From NCBI RefSeq assembly GCF_003002095.1, contig NZ_PVZC01000003.1, positions 558,001-622,000 of the forward strand: DNA of 64,000 nucleotides. Direction: 5' to 3'. Positions within the stretch are counted from its first letter, which is position 1; each line of letters opens with the position of its first letter. The DNA comes from Allonocardiopsis opalescens. Its GTDB lineage: Bacteria > Actinomycetota > Actinomycetes > Streptosporangiales > Streptosporangiaceae. The notes below the pieces were generated by a model. The model was not told the origin of the DNA. It did no database searches and saw only the letters and a list, made by a program, of their open reading frames with translations. Below are positions 33,441 to 41,457 of the stretch, piece by piece. Made by a program: the position numbers and the translations under genes.

Positions 33441-34487
33441 CTAGGCCGCGCCGGCGGGCTCCGGCGGGGCGGCGAGCCAGGCGTCCACTCCGGCGAGGAG
33501 CTGCTTGCGCAGGGCCTCCGGCGCGGCCGAGCCGCGGATCGACATCCGGGCCAGCTCGGCCAGTTCGGCGTCGTCGAAGCCGAAGGTGTGCCGGGCGGTC
33601 TCGTACTGCTCCAGCAGGCGGGGGCCGAACAGCAGCGGGTCGTCGGTGCCCAGCGCCACCGGCACCCCGGCGTCGAAGAGCCGCCGCACTGGGACGTGCG
33701 CCAGCTCGTTGAAGACGCCGAGGCCGACATTGGAGCTGGGGCAGACCTCCAGGGTCACCCCCTGGGTCGCCAGCCGCTCCACCAGGTAGGGGTCCTCGAT
33801 CGCGCGCACGCCGTGCCCGACGCGGTCGGCCTCTAGGTGGTCCAGGCACTCGCGGACGCTGCGCGGCCCCTGCAGCTCCCCGCCGTGCGGGACCGACAGC
33901 AGGCCGGCGCGGCGGGCCAGCCGGAAGGCGTCCTCGAACTCCAGCGCCCGGCCGCGCCGCTCGTCATTGCTGAGGCCGAAGCCGACCACGCCCCGCTCGG
34001 CGTACTGCCGGGCCAGCCGGGCGAGGGTGCGGGCGTCCAGCGGGTGGCGGGTGCGGTTGGCCGCCACGATCACGCCGATGCCCACGCCGGTGCGGGCGGA
34101 GGCGGCCTCGGCCGCGGCCAGGACGAGTTCGAGCGTGGCGGTCAGGCCGTCGTAGCGCGCGGCGTAGCCGCTGGGGTCGACCTGGATCTCCAGCCAGCCC
34201 GAGCCGGCCGCCGCCTCGTCCTCGGCGGCCTCGCCGAGCAGCCGGAACAGGTCCTCGGGGGTGCGCAGCACCGATCTGGCGATGTCGTACAGGCGCTGGA
34301 AGCGGAACCAGCCGCGCTCGTCGGTGGCGCGCAGCCGGGGCGGCCAGTTCTGCTCCAGCGACTCGGGGAGGCTCACCCCGTGCCGGCGGGCCAGCTCGAC
34401 CAGCGTGGTGTGCCGCATCGAACCGGTGAAGTGCAGGTGGAGATGGGCCTTCGGCAGACGCTCCAGGGGGCGGACGGCGGATCGCAT
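33441..34487 (-). CDS. add: adenosine deaminase family protein
   Basis: 348 residues, TIM-barrel amidohydrolase. Zinc ligands in PKAHLHLHFTGSM near the N-terminus. Substrate and catalytic residues in LSVPHGGELQ (the usual HAGE is HGGE here), ADRVGHGVRA and VALGTDDPLLF. Converts adenosine to inosine in purine salvage, though the HGGE variant and short length leave an adenine-deaminase-like or other nucleoside specificity possible. The ATG at 34487 matches the family start; the frame stays open to 34772 over the tRNA-Trp gene but without homology. Convergent with murB. Confidence 0.88.
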   Translation of the reverse strand: MRSAVRPLERLPKAHLHLHFTGSMRHTTLVELARRHGVSLPESLEQNWPPRLRATDERGWFRFQRLYDIARSVLRTPEDLFRLLGEAAEDEAAAGSGWLEIQVDPSGYAARYDGLTATLELVLAAAEAASARTGVGIGVIVAANRTRHPLDARTLARLARQYAERGVVGFGLSNDERRGRALEFEDAFRLARRAGLLSVPHGGELQGPRSVRECLDHLEADRVGHGVRAIEDPYLVERLATQGVTLEVCPSSNVGLGVFNELAHVPVRRLFDAGVPVALGTDDPLLFGPRLLEQYETARHTFGFDDAELAELARMSIRGSAAPEALRKQLLAGVDAWLAAPPEPAGAA

Positions 34488-34607
34488 ACACCCAGCCTGC
34501 CGTATCGGGATGATCGCTGTCCCGGCATCGGCGCCGCCGCGCTCGCGCGCCGCCGCGGCGGGCGCGCGCCGCCCGCCGGGTCCCGGCCCCGTCGGCCGCC
34601 GTGCCGG

Positions 34608-34637
34608 TTCGACGCACTCGGCCGGAGCGCCTAGACT
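34608..34637 (+). promoter_or_regulatory. promoter of tRNA-Trp (and possibly secE-nusG)
   Basis: TTCGAC (34608-34613), 18-nt spacer, TAGACT (34632-34637), about 98 nt before the tRNA. Confidence 0.6.
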
Positions 34638-34735
34638 GTCGTCTCGGCTCGTGTCCACTATCCGTGCGGTCAGGCGGATTTCCAGATGCGTGTCAGCGCG
34701 CCGGGCGTTAGCCTGGAGGCGTGATCCACAATTAA

Positions 34736-34808
34736 AGGGCAGTGGCTCAATTGGCAGAGCACCGGTCTCCAAAACCGGCGGTTGGGGGTTCGAGTCCCTC
34801 CTGCCCTG
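34736..34808 (+). tRNA. tRNA-Trp (CCA)
   Basis: Acceptor AGGGCAG (34736-34742) pairs with CTGCCCT (34801-34807), discriminator G. Anticodon loop CTCCAAA gives CCA. T loop TTCGAGT. Upstream of secE as in most actinobacteria. Confidence 0.96.
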
Positions 34809-34942
34809 CGGAATTGGTACGCCGAATGGTCGTACATGATCGTTGCCGGGCGCGCCATCTGCTCAACAGCAGGTCGGCGGCCAGCTGACGGGGACCTCCC
34901 GTCGGCCGGCCGTCGGCCTATAGAGCCACTGAGGCGAGGGTC

Positions 34943-35203
34943 ATGGTGACAAAGACGCGCGACGACGATGGCGCGAAGCCGGAGAAGGCGGGAGGAGCGA
35001 AGACCGCGGAGAAGAAGTCCCGCACCTCCCCGCTGCTCTTCTACCGCCAGGTCGTCACGGAGCTCCGCAAGGTCAAGTGGCCGACGCGCCGCGAACTCCT
35101 CGTCTACACGCTGGTCGTGCTGATCTTCGTGCTGGTGATGGTCGGATTCGTGACGGTCATCGACATCGCCTTCGGTGAGCTCGTCACCATCGTCTTCGGC
35201 TGA
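34943..35203 (+). CDS. secE: preprotein translocase subunit SecE
   Basis: 86 residues. A charged 30-residue N-terminus ([19 protein letters not shown]) leads to [20 protein letters not shown], the conserved amphipathic helix, and one transmembrane helix ([20 protein letters not shown]). SecE clamps SecY in the Sec translocon. GAGGCGAGGG precedes the ATG. First gene of the secE-nusG-rplK-rplA group. Confidence 0.96.
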   Translation: MVTKTRDDDGAKPEKAGGAKTAEKKSRTSPLLFYRQVVTELRKVKWPTRRELLVYTLVVLIFVLVMVGFVTVIDIAFGELVTIVFG

Positions 35204-35264
35204 GCCCGCCCGCCGCCCCCGCAGGGGCGGCCCGTTGTCCGCTAGAGAAAGAGAACGAACCACC

Positions 35265-36029
35265 GTGTCCGAATCCCCACTGCCCACCGACGAGGTCCCC
35301 GACGGGGAGCGGGACCAGCCGTCGGAGGAGTCCGGCCCGACCCCCGCGGAGGAGTCCGCCGGGGAGGCCGCGGCGCCCGAGGGCGCGGCGGAGGCCGAGG
35401 TCGGTGCGGCGGACGTGGACGAGGACGGCGACGTTCCGCCCCCGGTCGACACGGTCGAGGAGTTCAAGGACCAGCTGCGCCTGCTGCCCGGCGACTGGTA
35501 CGTGATCCACTCCTACGCCGGCTACGAGAACCGGGTGAAGACCAACATCGAGACCCGCACCACCTCGCTGAACATGGAGGACTACATCTTCCAGGTGGAG
35601 GTCCCCACCCAGGAGGTCACCGAGGTCAAGAGCGGCAAGCGGCAGCAGGTCACCGAGAAGGTGCTCCCCGGCTACATCCTGGTCCGGATGGAGCTCACCG
35701 ACGAGTCCTGGGCCGCGGTCCGCAACACCCCCGGCGTCACCGGCTTCGTCGGCCTGTCCAACCGTCCCTCTCCGCTCAGCCTGCAGGAGGTCGCCGACCT
35801 CCTCGCGCCCGAGCCCGAGGAGGAGACGGTCAAGAAGAAGGAGACGGTGCACAAGACCGTGGACTTCGAGGTAGGCGAGTCCGTCACCGTCATGGACGGC
35901 CCCTTCGCGACCCTCCCGGCCACCGTCAACGAGATCAACGCCGACACCCAGAAGCTCAAGGTGCTGGTCTCGATCTTCGGCCGCGAGACCCCGGTGGAGC
36001 TCTCCTTCGACCAGGTCTCCAAGATCTAG
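35265..36029 (+). CDS. nusG: transcription termination/antitermination protein NusG
   Basis: 254 residues. An acidic, disordered N-terminal extension of about 65 residues (typical of high-GC actinobacteria) precedes the NGN domain ([20 protein letters not shown]) and the C-terminal KOW domain ([20 protein letters not shown], ending [11 protein letters not shown]). NusG binds RNA polymerase and links it to Rho or ribosomes. GTG at 35265 is chosen as first residue of the extension; the frame remains open to 35175 over the secE stop but has no ribosome binding site. Confidence 0.95.
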   Translation: MSESPLPTDEVPDGERDQPSEESGPTPAEESAGEAAAPEGAAEAEVGAADVDEDGDVPPPVDTVEEFKDQLRLLPGDWYVIHSYAGYENRVKTNIETRTTSLNMEDYIFQVEVPTQEVTEVKSGKRQQVTEKVLPGYILVRMELTDESWAAVRNTPGVTGFVGLSNRPSPLSLQEVADLLAPEPEEETVKKKETVHKTVDFEVGESVTVMDGPFATLPATVNEINADTQKLKVLVSIFGRETPVELSFDQVSKI

Positions 36030-36078
36030 TCCGCGCGCGGGTCCGCCCGGCCCGGTCCGGGCAGGGCGGCCGCGCACG

Positions 36079-36118
36079 TAGACTCGTCAGGTGTTCCCCG
36101 CGTGGGCGGGGACCCATG
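36079..36118 (+). promoter_or_regulatory. rplK upstream region: -10 TAGACT and a CRISPR-repeat-like hairpin
   Basis: TAGACT (36079-36084) has no clear -35. It is followed by the hairpin TCCCCGC-GTGG-GCGGGGA (36095-36112). Positions 36091-36112 resemble a type I-E CRISPR repeat (GTGTTCCCCGCGT...GCGGGGA), but only one copy exists. Most likely the 5' leader structure of the rplK-rplA message, where L1 autoregulation would act. Confidence 0.35.
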
Positions 36119-36211
36119 CCCGTCTCCCCGCTCCGGCGTCCGCGTCCGAACGCCGCGGCGTGCTCGGGAGCACGGCACCAGGAAACAGCGATCAGGCACA
36201 AAGGACCCGAA

Positions 36212-36643
36212 ATGCCTCCGAAGAGGAAACTGGCGGCCGTCGTCAAGGTGCAGCTGCCCGCCGGCCAGGCCACCCCCGCGCCGCCGGTCGGTACGGCGCT
36301 CGGCCCGCACGGCGTCAACATCATGGACTTCTGCAAGCAGTACAACGCTGCCACCGAAGCCCAGCGCGGCAACATCATCCCGGTCGAGATCAGCATCTTC
36401 GAAGACCGCTCCTTCACCTTCGTCACCAAGACCCCGCCGGCCCCCAAGCTGATCCTCAAGGCCGCCGGGATCGACAAGGGCGCCGCCAACCCCAGCCGCG
36501 AGCGGGCCGGCACCATCACCAGCGCGCAGGTGCGCGAGATCGCGCAGACCAAGCTGCCCGACCTCAACACCGCCAGCCTGGACGAGGCCGAGCGCATCAT
36601 CGCCGGCACCGCCCGCTCCATGGGCATCGCCGTCGACGGCTGA
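36212..36643 (+). CDS. rplK: 50S ribosomal protein uL11
   Basis: 143 residues. [40 protein letters not shown] and the C-terminal RNA-binding domain ending RSMGIAVDG. Part of the GTPase-associated centre and stringent-response/thiostrepton site. AAGGA precedes the ATG at 36212; the upstream in-frame start at 36116 is not conserved. Confidence 0.96.
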   Translation: MPPKRKLAAVVKVQLPAGQATPAPPVGTALGPHGVNIMDFCKQYNAATEAQRGNIIPVEISIFEDRSFTFVTKTPPAPKLILKAAGIDKGAANPSRERAGTITSAQVREIAQTKLPDLNTASLDEAERIIAGTARSMGIAVDG

Positions 36644-36731
36644 CGCCGCCGCGGCACCCACTTCCGATCCCGTCAGTGGCAGGGCCGGCGCTGGCCCTCT
36701 CGACCACGAGCTCCTGAACGAGGAGATCCTC

Positions 36732-37454
36732 ATGAAGCGCAGCAAGAACCACCGCAAGGCCGACGAGGCCATCGACCGCTCCCGGGTGTACACCCCGCTG
36801 GAGGCGGCGCGGCTGGCCAAGGAGACCGCCACCGTCAAGTTCGACGCCACCGTCGAGGTGGCCCTGCGGCTGGGCGTCGACCCCCGCAAGGCCGACCAGA
36901 TGGTGCGCGGCACCGTCAACCTGCCCCACGGCACCGGCAAGACCGCCAGGGTCCTGGTCTTCGCCACGGGTGACCGCGCCGCGCAGGCCGAGGCGGCCGG
37001 GGCCGACATCGTCGGCGACGACGAGCTGATCCAGCGCGTCCAGGGCGGCTTCCTGGACTTCGACGCCGTGGTGGCCACCCCGGACATGATGGGCAAGGTC
37101 GGCCGGCTGGGCCGGGTGCTGGGTCCGCGCGGCCTGATGCCGAACCCGAAGACCGGCACCGTCACCCCCGACGTCGCCCGGGCCGTCACCGAGATCAAGG
37201 GCGGCAAGATCGAGTTCCGGGTCGACCGCCACGGCAACCTGCACTTCATCATCGGCAAGACCTCCTTCGACCCCACCCAGCTGGCCGAGAACTACGGTGC
37301 GGCGCTGGACGAGGTCATCCGGCTCAAGCCGTCCGCGGCCAAGGGCCGGTACGTCAAGAAGGCGGTGCTCACCACCACCATGGGGCCGAGCATCCCGGTC
37401 GACCCCGCCATCACCCGCGACTTCGCGACGGCGACCAGCGTGACGGCCGCCTGA
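36732..37454 (+). CDS. rplA: 50S ribosomal protein uL1
   Basis: 240 residues. Begins [20 protein letters not shown]; the hallmark [19 protein letters not shown] lies mid-protein. Forms the L1 stalk and represses its own operon by binding mRNA. AGGAG 6 nt before the ATG. A long perfect hairpin closes the operon. Confidence 0.97.
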   Translation: MKRSKNHRKADEAIDRSRVYTPLEAARLAKETATVKFDATVEVALRLGVDPRKADQMVRGTVNLPHGTGKTARVLVFATGDRAAQAEAAGADIVGDDELIQRVQGGFLDFDAVVATPDMMGKVGRLGRVLGPRGLMPNPKTGTVTPDVARAVTEIKGGKIEFRVDRHGNLHFIIGKTSFDPTQLAENYGAALDEVIRLKPSAAKGRYVKKAVLTTTMGPSIPVDPAITRDFATATSVTAA

Positions 37455-37468
37455 GCCGCGACGCTCCA

Positions 37469-37509
37469 CGACGACCCGGCCGCGTGCTCAGCACGCCGCC
37501 GGGTCGTCG
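37469..37509 (+). terminator. terminator of the rplK-rplA operon
   Basis: Outer stem CGACGACCCGGC (37469-37480) with GCCGGGTCGTCG (37498-37509), inner stem GCGTGC/GCACGC, 3-nt loop TCA. One of the strongest hairpins in the window. Confidence 0.85.
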
Positions 37510-37679
37510 CATGTCCGCTGGCCGACAGCGGTCAGCAGGGCGCGATCCGGCCGTCGATCACGCGTTCGGGCGTTTAATTGCCCTGACGCCCGCGCGGCCG
37601 CGCCGCGGCGTCGCGCCCCGGCGGCCCCCGCGTCCCCCCGTCCGCCGGCTCCGCTCCGACCCCCTGAGGAATCCCCCAG

Positions 37680-38489
37680 ATGCCAGACAAGCTGTGCGCC
37701 GCGCTCGGCGCCGCTTCCCTGCTCGTGCTCACCGGGTGTGCCGCGCAGGCGCAGGACCCCGCGCCGAGCGCCGCCCCCTCCTCGGCCTCCAGCGCCGCCG
37801 CCGAGGGCGGCTCCGACCCGCTGCTCGGCGCCATGCTCGACACCACCCAGAGCGTGGAGGGCTTCCGGGCCACGGTCAGCGTGGACGGCGCGGCCGCGCA
37901 GGAGGCCGGGGGCGGCCTCGAGATCGAGCTGCTCTACAGCTCCGTCCCCGAACCCACCGTGCAGATGACCATGCCGCTGGGCGAGGCCCTGAGCGAGGTC
38001 CTGGGCGACCAGGTGATGCTGATGCGCGGTGAGGAGGTGCTGATGCAGACCTCGCCCGCGCTGGGCACCGACTACGAGTGGCTGCGCGTCGACCTCGGCG
38101 CCGAGACCGACGCCGGGCTCGTGCTCCAGGGCTACGACCCCCTCGCCCAGGTGGAGGCGCTGACCGCGGCGGGCGACCTCCAGGAGGCCGGCACCGAGGA
38201 GATCGACGGCGTCACCACCACCCGCTACACCGGCACCTTCGAGCTGGACCAGGCCCTGGAGGCCGTCGCGCCCGAGCGGCGCGCCGTGATCGAGAGCATG
38301 TATCCGGGCCAGACCGAGCCGGTCGCCTTCGAGCTCTTCCTCGACGAGGAGAACCGGCCGCGGCGGGTGGTCACGGACGAGACCACCACCATGGACTTCA
38401 CCGAGTACGGACCCGTCGAGATCGCCTACCCCGAACCCGCCCAGATCGGCGACTACGACGAGGTGATGGCCGAACTCCAGGGCGGCTAG
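37680..38489 (+). CDS. LppX/LprG-like secreted lipoprotein 1
   Basis: 269 residues. Signal peptide with lipobox LTGC (Cys20), a 25-residue Ser/Ala linker, then one LolA/LppX-type half-barrel domain (MLDTTQSVEGFRATVSVDG, VDLGAETDAGLVLQGYDPLA, EEIDGVTTTRYTGTFELDQA, ETTTMDFTEYGPVEIAYPEP). The domain binds lipids or lipoglycans in mycobacterial relatives; here ligand unknown. Start ATG with TGAGGAA upstream. Paralogue of the next gene; both lie between the L1 and L10 operons, as a similar lipoprotein does in streptomycetes. Confidence 0.82.
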   Translation: MPDKLCAALGAASLLVLTGCAAQAQDPAPSAAPSSASSAAAEGGSDPLLGAMLDTTQSVEGFRATVSVDGAAAQEAGGGLEIELLYSSVPEPTVQMTMPLGEALSEVLGDQVMLMRGEEVLMQTSPALGTDYEWLRVDLGAETDAGLVLQGYDPLAQVEALTAAGDLQEAGTEEIDGVTTTRYTGTFELDQALEAVAPERRAVIESMYPGQTEPVAFELFLDEENRPRRVVTDETTTMDFTEYGPVEIAYPEPAQIGDYDEVMAELQGG

Positions 38490-38640
38490 CCCCGGACGGC
38501 CCATCCAGCGCGAGGACCGGGGCGCGGGGGCGCCCCGGCCCCACGGCGCGTGAGTCCGGGGTCCGGCGGGGAAGTGAACAGCTCGCACGGACGGACCCCG
38601 CGCCACCAGGCACGGCCCGATCGACTCCGAGGAAACGAAC

Positions 38641-39603
38641 ATGGCTCGTACCCTTGCCGCCGCCCTGCTCGGCGGCGCGGCCGCGATGACGCTCTCGGGA
38701 TGCATGGGCATCCCGGGCCTTCCAGGCGCCAGCCTGGACGGACTGCTCACCGGCATGGTCTCCAACACCCAGAGCGTGCAGAGCTTCCGGGCCCAGATCG
38801 CCCTGGAGGGCGCGGCCGCGGACCAGGCGGGCATGTCCGGCCCGGTCGAGATGGAGTACACCAGCACCCCCGAGGCGCTGATGCGGATGGACTTCACCGA
38901 CCCCTCCACCGGTGAGGAGGGCTCGATGCTGATGCGCGAGAGCTCCGGCGAGTTCCTGATCGGCGCGCAGGGCGAGTGGCTGCGCTTCGCCGCGCCCGAG
39001 GGCGAAGCCGCGTCCGGCGGCGGCGCCGGCGAGCAGCTCAGCCAGGGCCGGCAGCAGGACCCCCTGGCCCAGCTCCAGCTGCTCACCGCCTCCGGCGATG
39101 TCGAGGAGGTCGGCCGCGAGGAGGTCAACGGCGTGCCGACCACCCACTACACCGGCACCTACGCGCTGGCCGACGCGCTGGCCGCGGTGGAGGACCCCGC
39201 CGAGCGCGACGCCCTGCAGCAGCTGTACGGGGACTCCGTCGAGGCGGTGCCCTACGACGTGTGGATCGACAACGAGCAGCTGCCGCGCCGCGTCTCGATG
39301 GAGGCGGCGGGTACCCGGACCACGATCGACTTCCTGGAGTTCAACCAGGCCGTCGACATCCGGTGGCCGTCCGAGGAGGAGATCATCGACTTCGAGGACA
39401 TGCTGGGCGGGCTGGGCGGCGACACCGGCCAGTGGAGCGGCGCCGAGGACCTGGACCTGGAGGGCGGCGGCACCGGCGGCTTCGGCGGCGACATCGGCGA
39501 GTGGGGCGGCTCCCAGCCGCCGGACACCAGCGAGATGGAGGAGTCCCTCCAGGAGCTGGAGGAGTCGCTGGAGAACCTGGAGTCGGCGGGCCCCGGCGCC
39601 TGA
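38641..39603 (+). CDS. LppX/LprG-like secreted lipoprotein 2
   Basis: 320 residues. Signal peptide with lipobox LSGC (Cys21), then a domain that follows lipoprotein 1 almost feature for feature (MVSNTQSVQSFRAQIALEGA, QDPLAQLQLLTASGDVEEVG, REEVNGVPTTHYTGTYALAD, TRTTIDFLEFNQAVDIRWPS). A Gly/Asp/Glu-rich C-terminal tail of about 60 residues is unique to this copy. GAGGAAACG precedes the ATG. Tandem duplication of lipoprotein 1 followed by divergence. Anchored outside the membrane. Confidence 0.82.
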   Translation: MARTLAAALLGGAAAMTLSGCMGIPGLPGASLDGLLTGMVSNTQSVQSFRAQIALEGAAADQAGMSGPVEMEYTSTPEALMRMDFTDPSTGEEGSMLMRESSGEFLIGAQGEWLRFAAPEGEAASGGGAGEQLSQGRQQDPLAQLQLLTASGDVEEVGREEVNGVPTTHYTGTYALADALAAVEDPAERDALQQLYGDSVEAVPYDVWIDNEQLPRRVSMEAAGTRTTIDFLEFNQAVDIRWPSEEEIIDFEDMLGGLGGDTGQWSGAEDLDLEGGGTGGFGGDIGEWGGSQPPDTSEMEESLQELEESLENLESAGPGA

Positions 39604-39796
39604 GGCGGACGGAGAGGGCCGGGCGGCCGCACCGCGGTCGTCCGGCCCTTCGGCCGCCGCCTCCCGTCGGACGGATCGGCACGGCACCTCGGGCGGTTCG
39701 CACCGCTCCGATCGGCGAGTACTATTGCAACTGCCGAAGACCGCCGGTCGCCGCCCCTCGGGGTGGCCTAAGGTCCCGTTACACAACGGGCGGCCC

Positions 39797-39866
39797 GCGC
39801 AGGTGCGAAGTGAGTGGTGAACGTTCACGGGTCTCCGCCCGTCTTTCACGCCCTGTGCGCCTGCGC
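39797..39866 (+). ncRNA. L10 leader (autoregulatory mRNA structure of rplJL)
   Basis: GCGCAGG (39797-39803) pairs with CCTGCGC (39860-39866) and encloses AAGTGAG, a GTGAACGTTCAC palindrome, an ACGGG/CCCGT hairpin and TTTCACGC. This long-range stem with inner hairpins 60-130 bp before rplJ matches the L10 leader, which binds the L10(L12)4 complex to repress translation. Structure inferred by eye; covariance not tested. No clear promoter seen in 39604-39790. Confidence 0.6.
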
Positions 39867-39925
39867 CGGGGCGTTTTCTCGTTGGCGTATCGCGGCCTCC
39901 GGCGATCCCATCTGGAAGGAGTCCC

Positions 39926-40498
39926 ATGGCGAGGCCGGACAAGGTAGCCGCGGTCGCCGAGCTCAAGGATGAGTTCACGAGCTCGTCGGGCGCAGTGCTG
40001 ACCGAGTACCGCGGGCTCTCCGTGGCGCAGGTCACCGAACTGCGCCGCAGCCTCGGCCAGAACGCGCGGTTCCGCATCGTCAAGAACACGCTGACCAAGA
40101 TCGCCGCCACCGAGGCCGGTCTGGACGACGAGATCCTCGGCCTCTTCGAGGGGCCGTCGGCCATCGCCTTCGTCCGCGGCGACGTGGTCGAGACCGCCAA
40201 GGGTCTGCGTGAATTCGCGAAGGCGAACCCGCCGCTGGTCATCAAGGGCGGTGTCATCGACGGGCAGCCGATGACGCCGGACCAGATCAACCAGCTGGCC
40301 GACCTCGAGTCCCGTGAGGTTCTGCTCGCGAAGGTCGCGGGCGCGCTGAAGGCCACTCAGTCGCGTGCGGCTGCGGTGTTCAACGCGCTGCCGACCAAGA
40401 CCGCACAGCTCGCCGAGGCCCTGCGCGCCAAGCGCGCCGAGTCGGAGCCGGCCGAGGCGGAGAGCGCTCCCGCCGAGGAGAGCCCCACCGAGGGCTGA
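39926..40498 (+). CDS. rplJ: 50S ribosomal protein uL10
   Basis: 190 residues. [40 protein letters not shown] and [13 protein letters not shown] are family hallmarks. A Glu/Ala-rich tail of about 20 residues ends the protein. L10 anchors L7/L12 dimers on the stalk. GGAAGGAG 5 nt upstream of the ATG. Confidence 0.96.
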   Translation: MARPDKVAAVAELKDEFTSSSGAVLTEYRGLSVAQVTELRRSLGQNARFRIVKNTLTKIAATEAGLDDEILGLFEGPSAIAFVRGDVVETAKGLREFAKANPPLVIKGGVIDGQPMTPDQINQLADLESREVLLAKVAGALKATQSRAAAVFNALPTKTAQLAEALRAKRAESEPAEAESAPAEESPTEG

Positions 40499-40566
40499 CG
40501 AGGCCCGCACGACCCCCCAACAGCAGGCGGCCGGTCGCCGACCGGCCCGAAGGTAAGGAACACATC

Positions 40567-40953
40567 ATGGCGAAGCTCAGCACCGACGAGCTGCTGTCGG
40601 CGTTCGAGGAGCTGACCCTCCTCGAGCTGTCGGAGTTCGTGAAGGCGTTCGAGGAGAAGTTCGACGTCCAGGCCGCCGCCCCGGTCGCGGTCGCCGCCGC
40701 CCCGGGCGCCCCCGGCGCCCCGGCCGAGGCCGCCGAGGAGCAGACCGAGTTCGACGTCATCCTCGAGGCCGCCGGCGACAAGAAGATCCAGGTCATCAAG
40801 GAGGTCCGCGGTCTCACCAGCCTCGGCCTCAAGGAGGCCAAGGACCTGGTCGACGGCGCTCCCAAGCCGCTCCTGGAGAACGTCAACAAGGAGACGGCCG
40901 ACAAGGCCAAGGAGGCCCTGGAGAAGGCCGGCGCCACCGTCACCGTCAAGTAG
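40567..40953 (+). CDS. rplL: 50S ribosomal protein bL12 (L7/L12)
   Basis: 128 residues. N-terminal dimerisation helices ([20 protein letters not shown]), an Ala/Pro/Gly hinge, and the C-terminal factor-binding domain ([20 protein letters not shown], then [14 protein letters not shown]). Recruits translation GTPases. Stop is followed 30 bp later by a hairpin. Confidence 0.97.
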   Translation: MAKLSTDELLSAFEELTLLELSEFVKAFEEKFDVQAAAPVAVAAAPGAPGAPAEAAEEQTEFDVILEAAGDKKIQVIKEVRGLTSLGLKEAKDLVDGAPKPLLENVNKETADKAKEALEKAGATVTVK

Positions 40954-40982
40954 TGCCGCCGCGGACCCGGTCCGCGCATCCG

Positions 40983-41019
40983 ACAGGCGTCCTTCCGGCT
41001 CGGCCGGGAGGGCGCCTGT
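40983..41019 (+). terminator. hairpin after rplL (terminator or attenuator before rpoB)
   Basis: ACAGGCG (40983-40989) with CGCCTGT (41013-41019) plus an inner CCTTCCGGC/GCCGGGAGG stem, then a short T/C run. In many bacteria partial termination here sets the rplL:rpoB ratio. Confidence 0.7.
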
Positions 41020-41193
41020 TCTCGTGCGCGCGCCGTCCGGATCGCCGGAGTGGCGGGGGAGCGGAGGGGGCGAGGGGTGTGCGCGGAAGGTGCCTCGGAA
41101 GAACCTTTATGCCCAGCTGTTCCGTCGCTCACACTCCGCGAACCTGTGGGACCTGTCACCTGGGGGAAATGTCTGGTTCCCTCCCCTCTGGGG

Positions 41194-41222
41194 TTGACGT
41201 TTTCGCTTGTTGCGGCGATGCT
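41194..41222 (+). promoter_or_regulatory. possible upstream rpoB promoter
   Basis: TTGACG (41194-41199), 17-nt spacer, weak -10 GATGCT (41217-41222). Confidence 0.35.
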
Positions 41223-41312
41223 GCGTTCGACGTGATGCGCATAGAGGCTTGCTTGCGGGCCGGCTGCGGGTGGTCCCTTGGGTGACCTGCGGGCTGGTGC
41301 CGGAGTGGATGG

Positions 41313-41342
41313 TTGGACAGCGGTGTTGCCGTCGGCTACACT
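41313..41342 (+). promoter_or_regulatory. rpoBC promoter
   Basis: TTGGAC (41313-41318), 18-nt spacer, TACACT (41337-41342), leaving a leader of about 110 nt before the TTG start of rpoB. Confidence 0.6.
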
Positions 41343-41457
41343 GCCCTTTTGCGCTGCCCTTTGACGACCCTCTCGAACCATGCCCTTTTTGCGGCTTTGC
41401 GTGGGTCGCCCGGCGTGCGCGCGCCTCAACCGCCACAAGCCTTCGGAAGGACCCCTG

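Noticed and set aside
34488-34772. Longer adenosine deaminase start at 34772
   Set aside because: The extension runs antisense through tRNA-Trp and lacks similarity; the family N-terminus begins just after the ATG at 34487.
36091-36118. CRISPR array
   Set aside because: Only one repeat-like unit, no spacers or cas genes. Kept as a low-interest finding and annotated as a leader hairpin.
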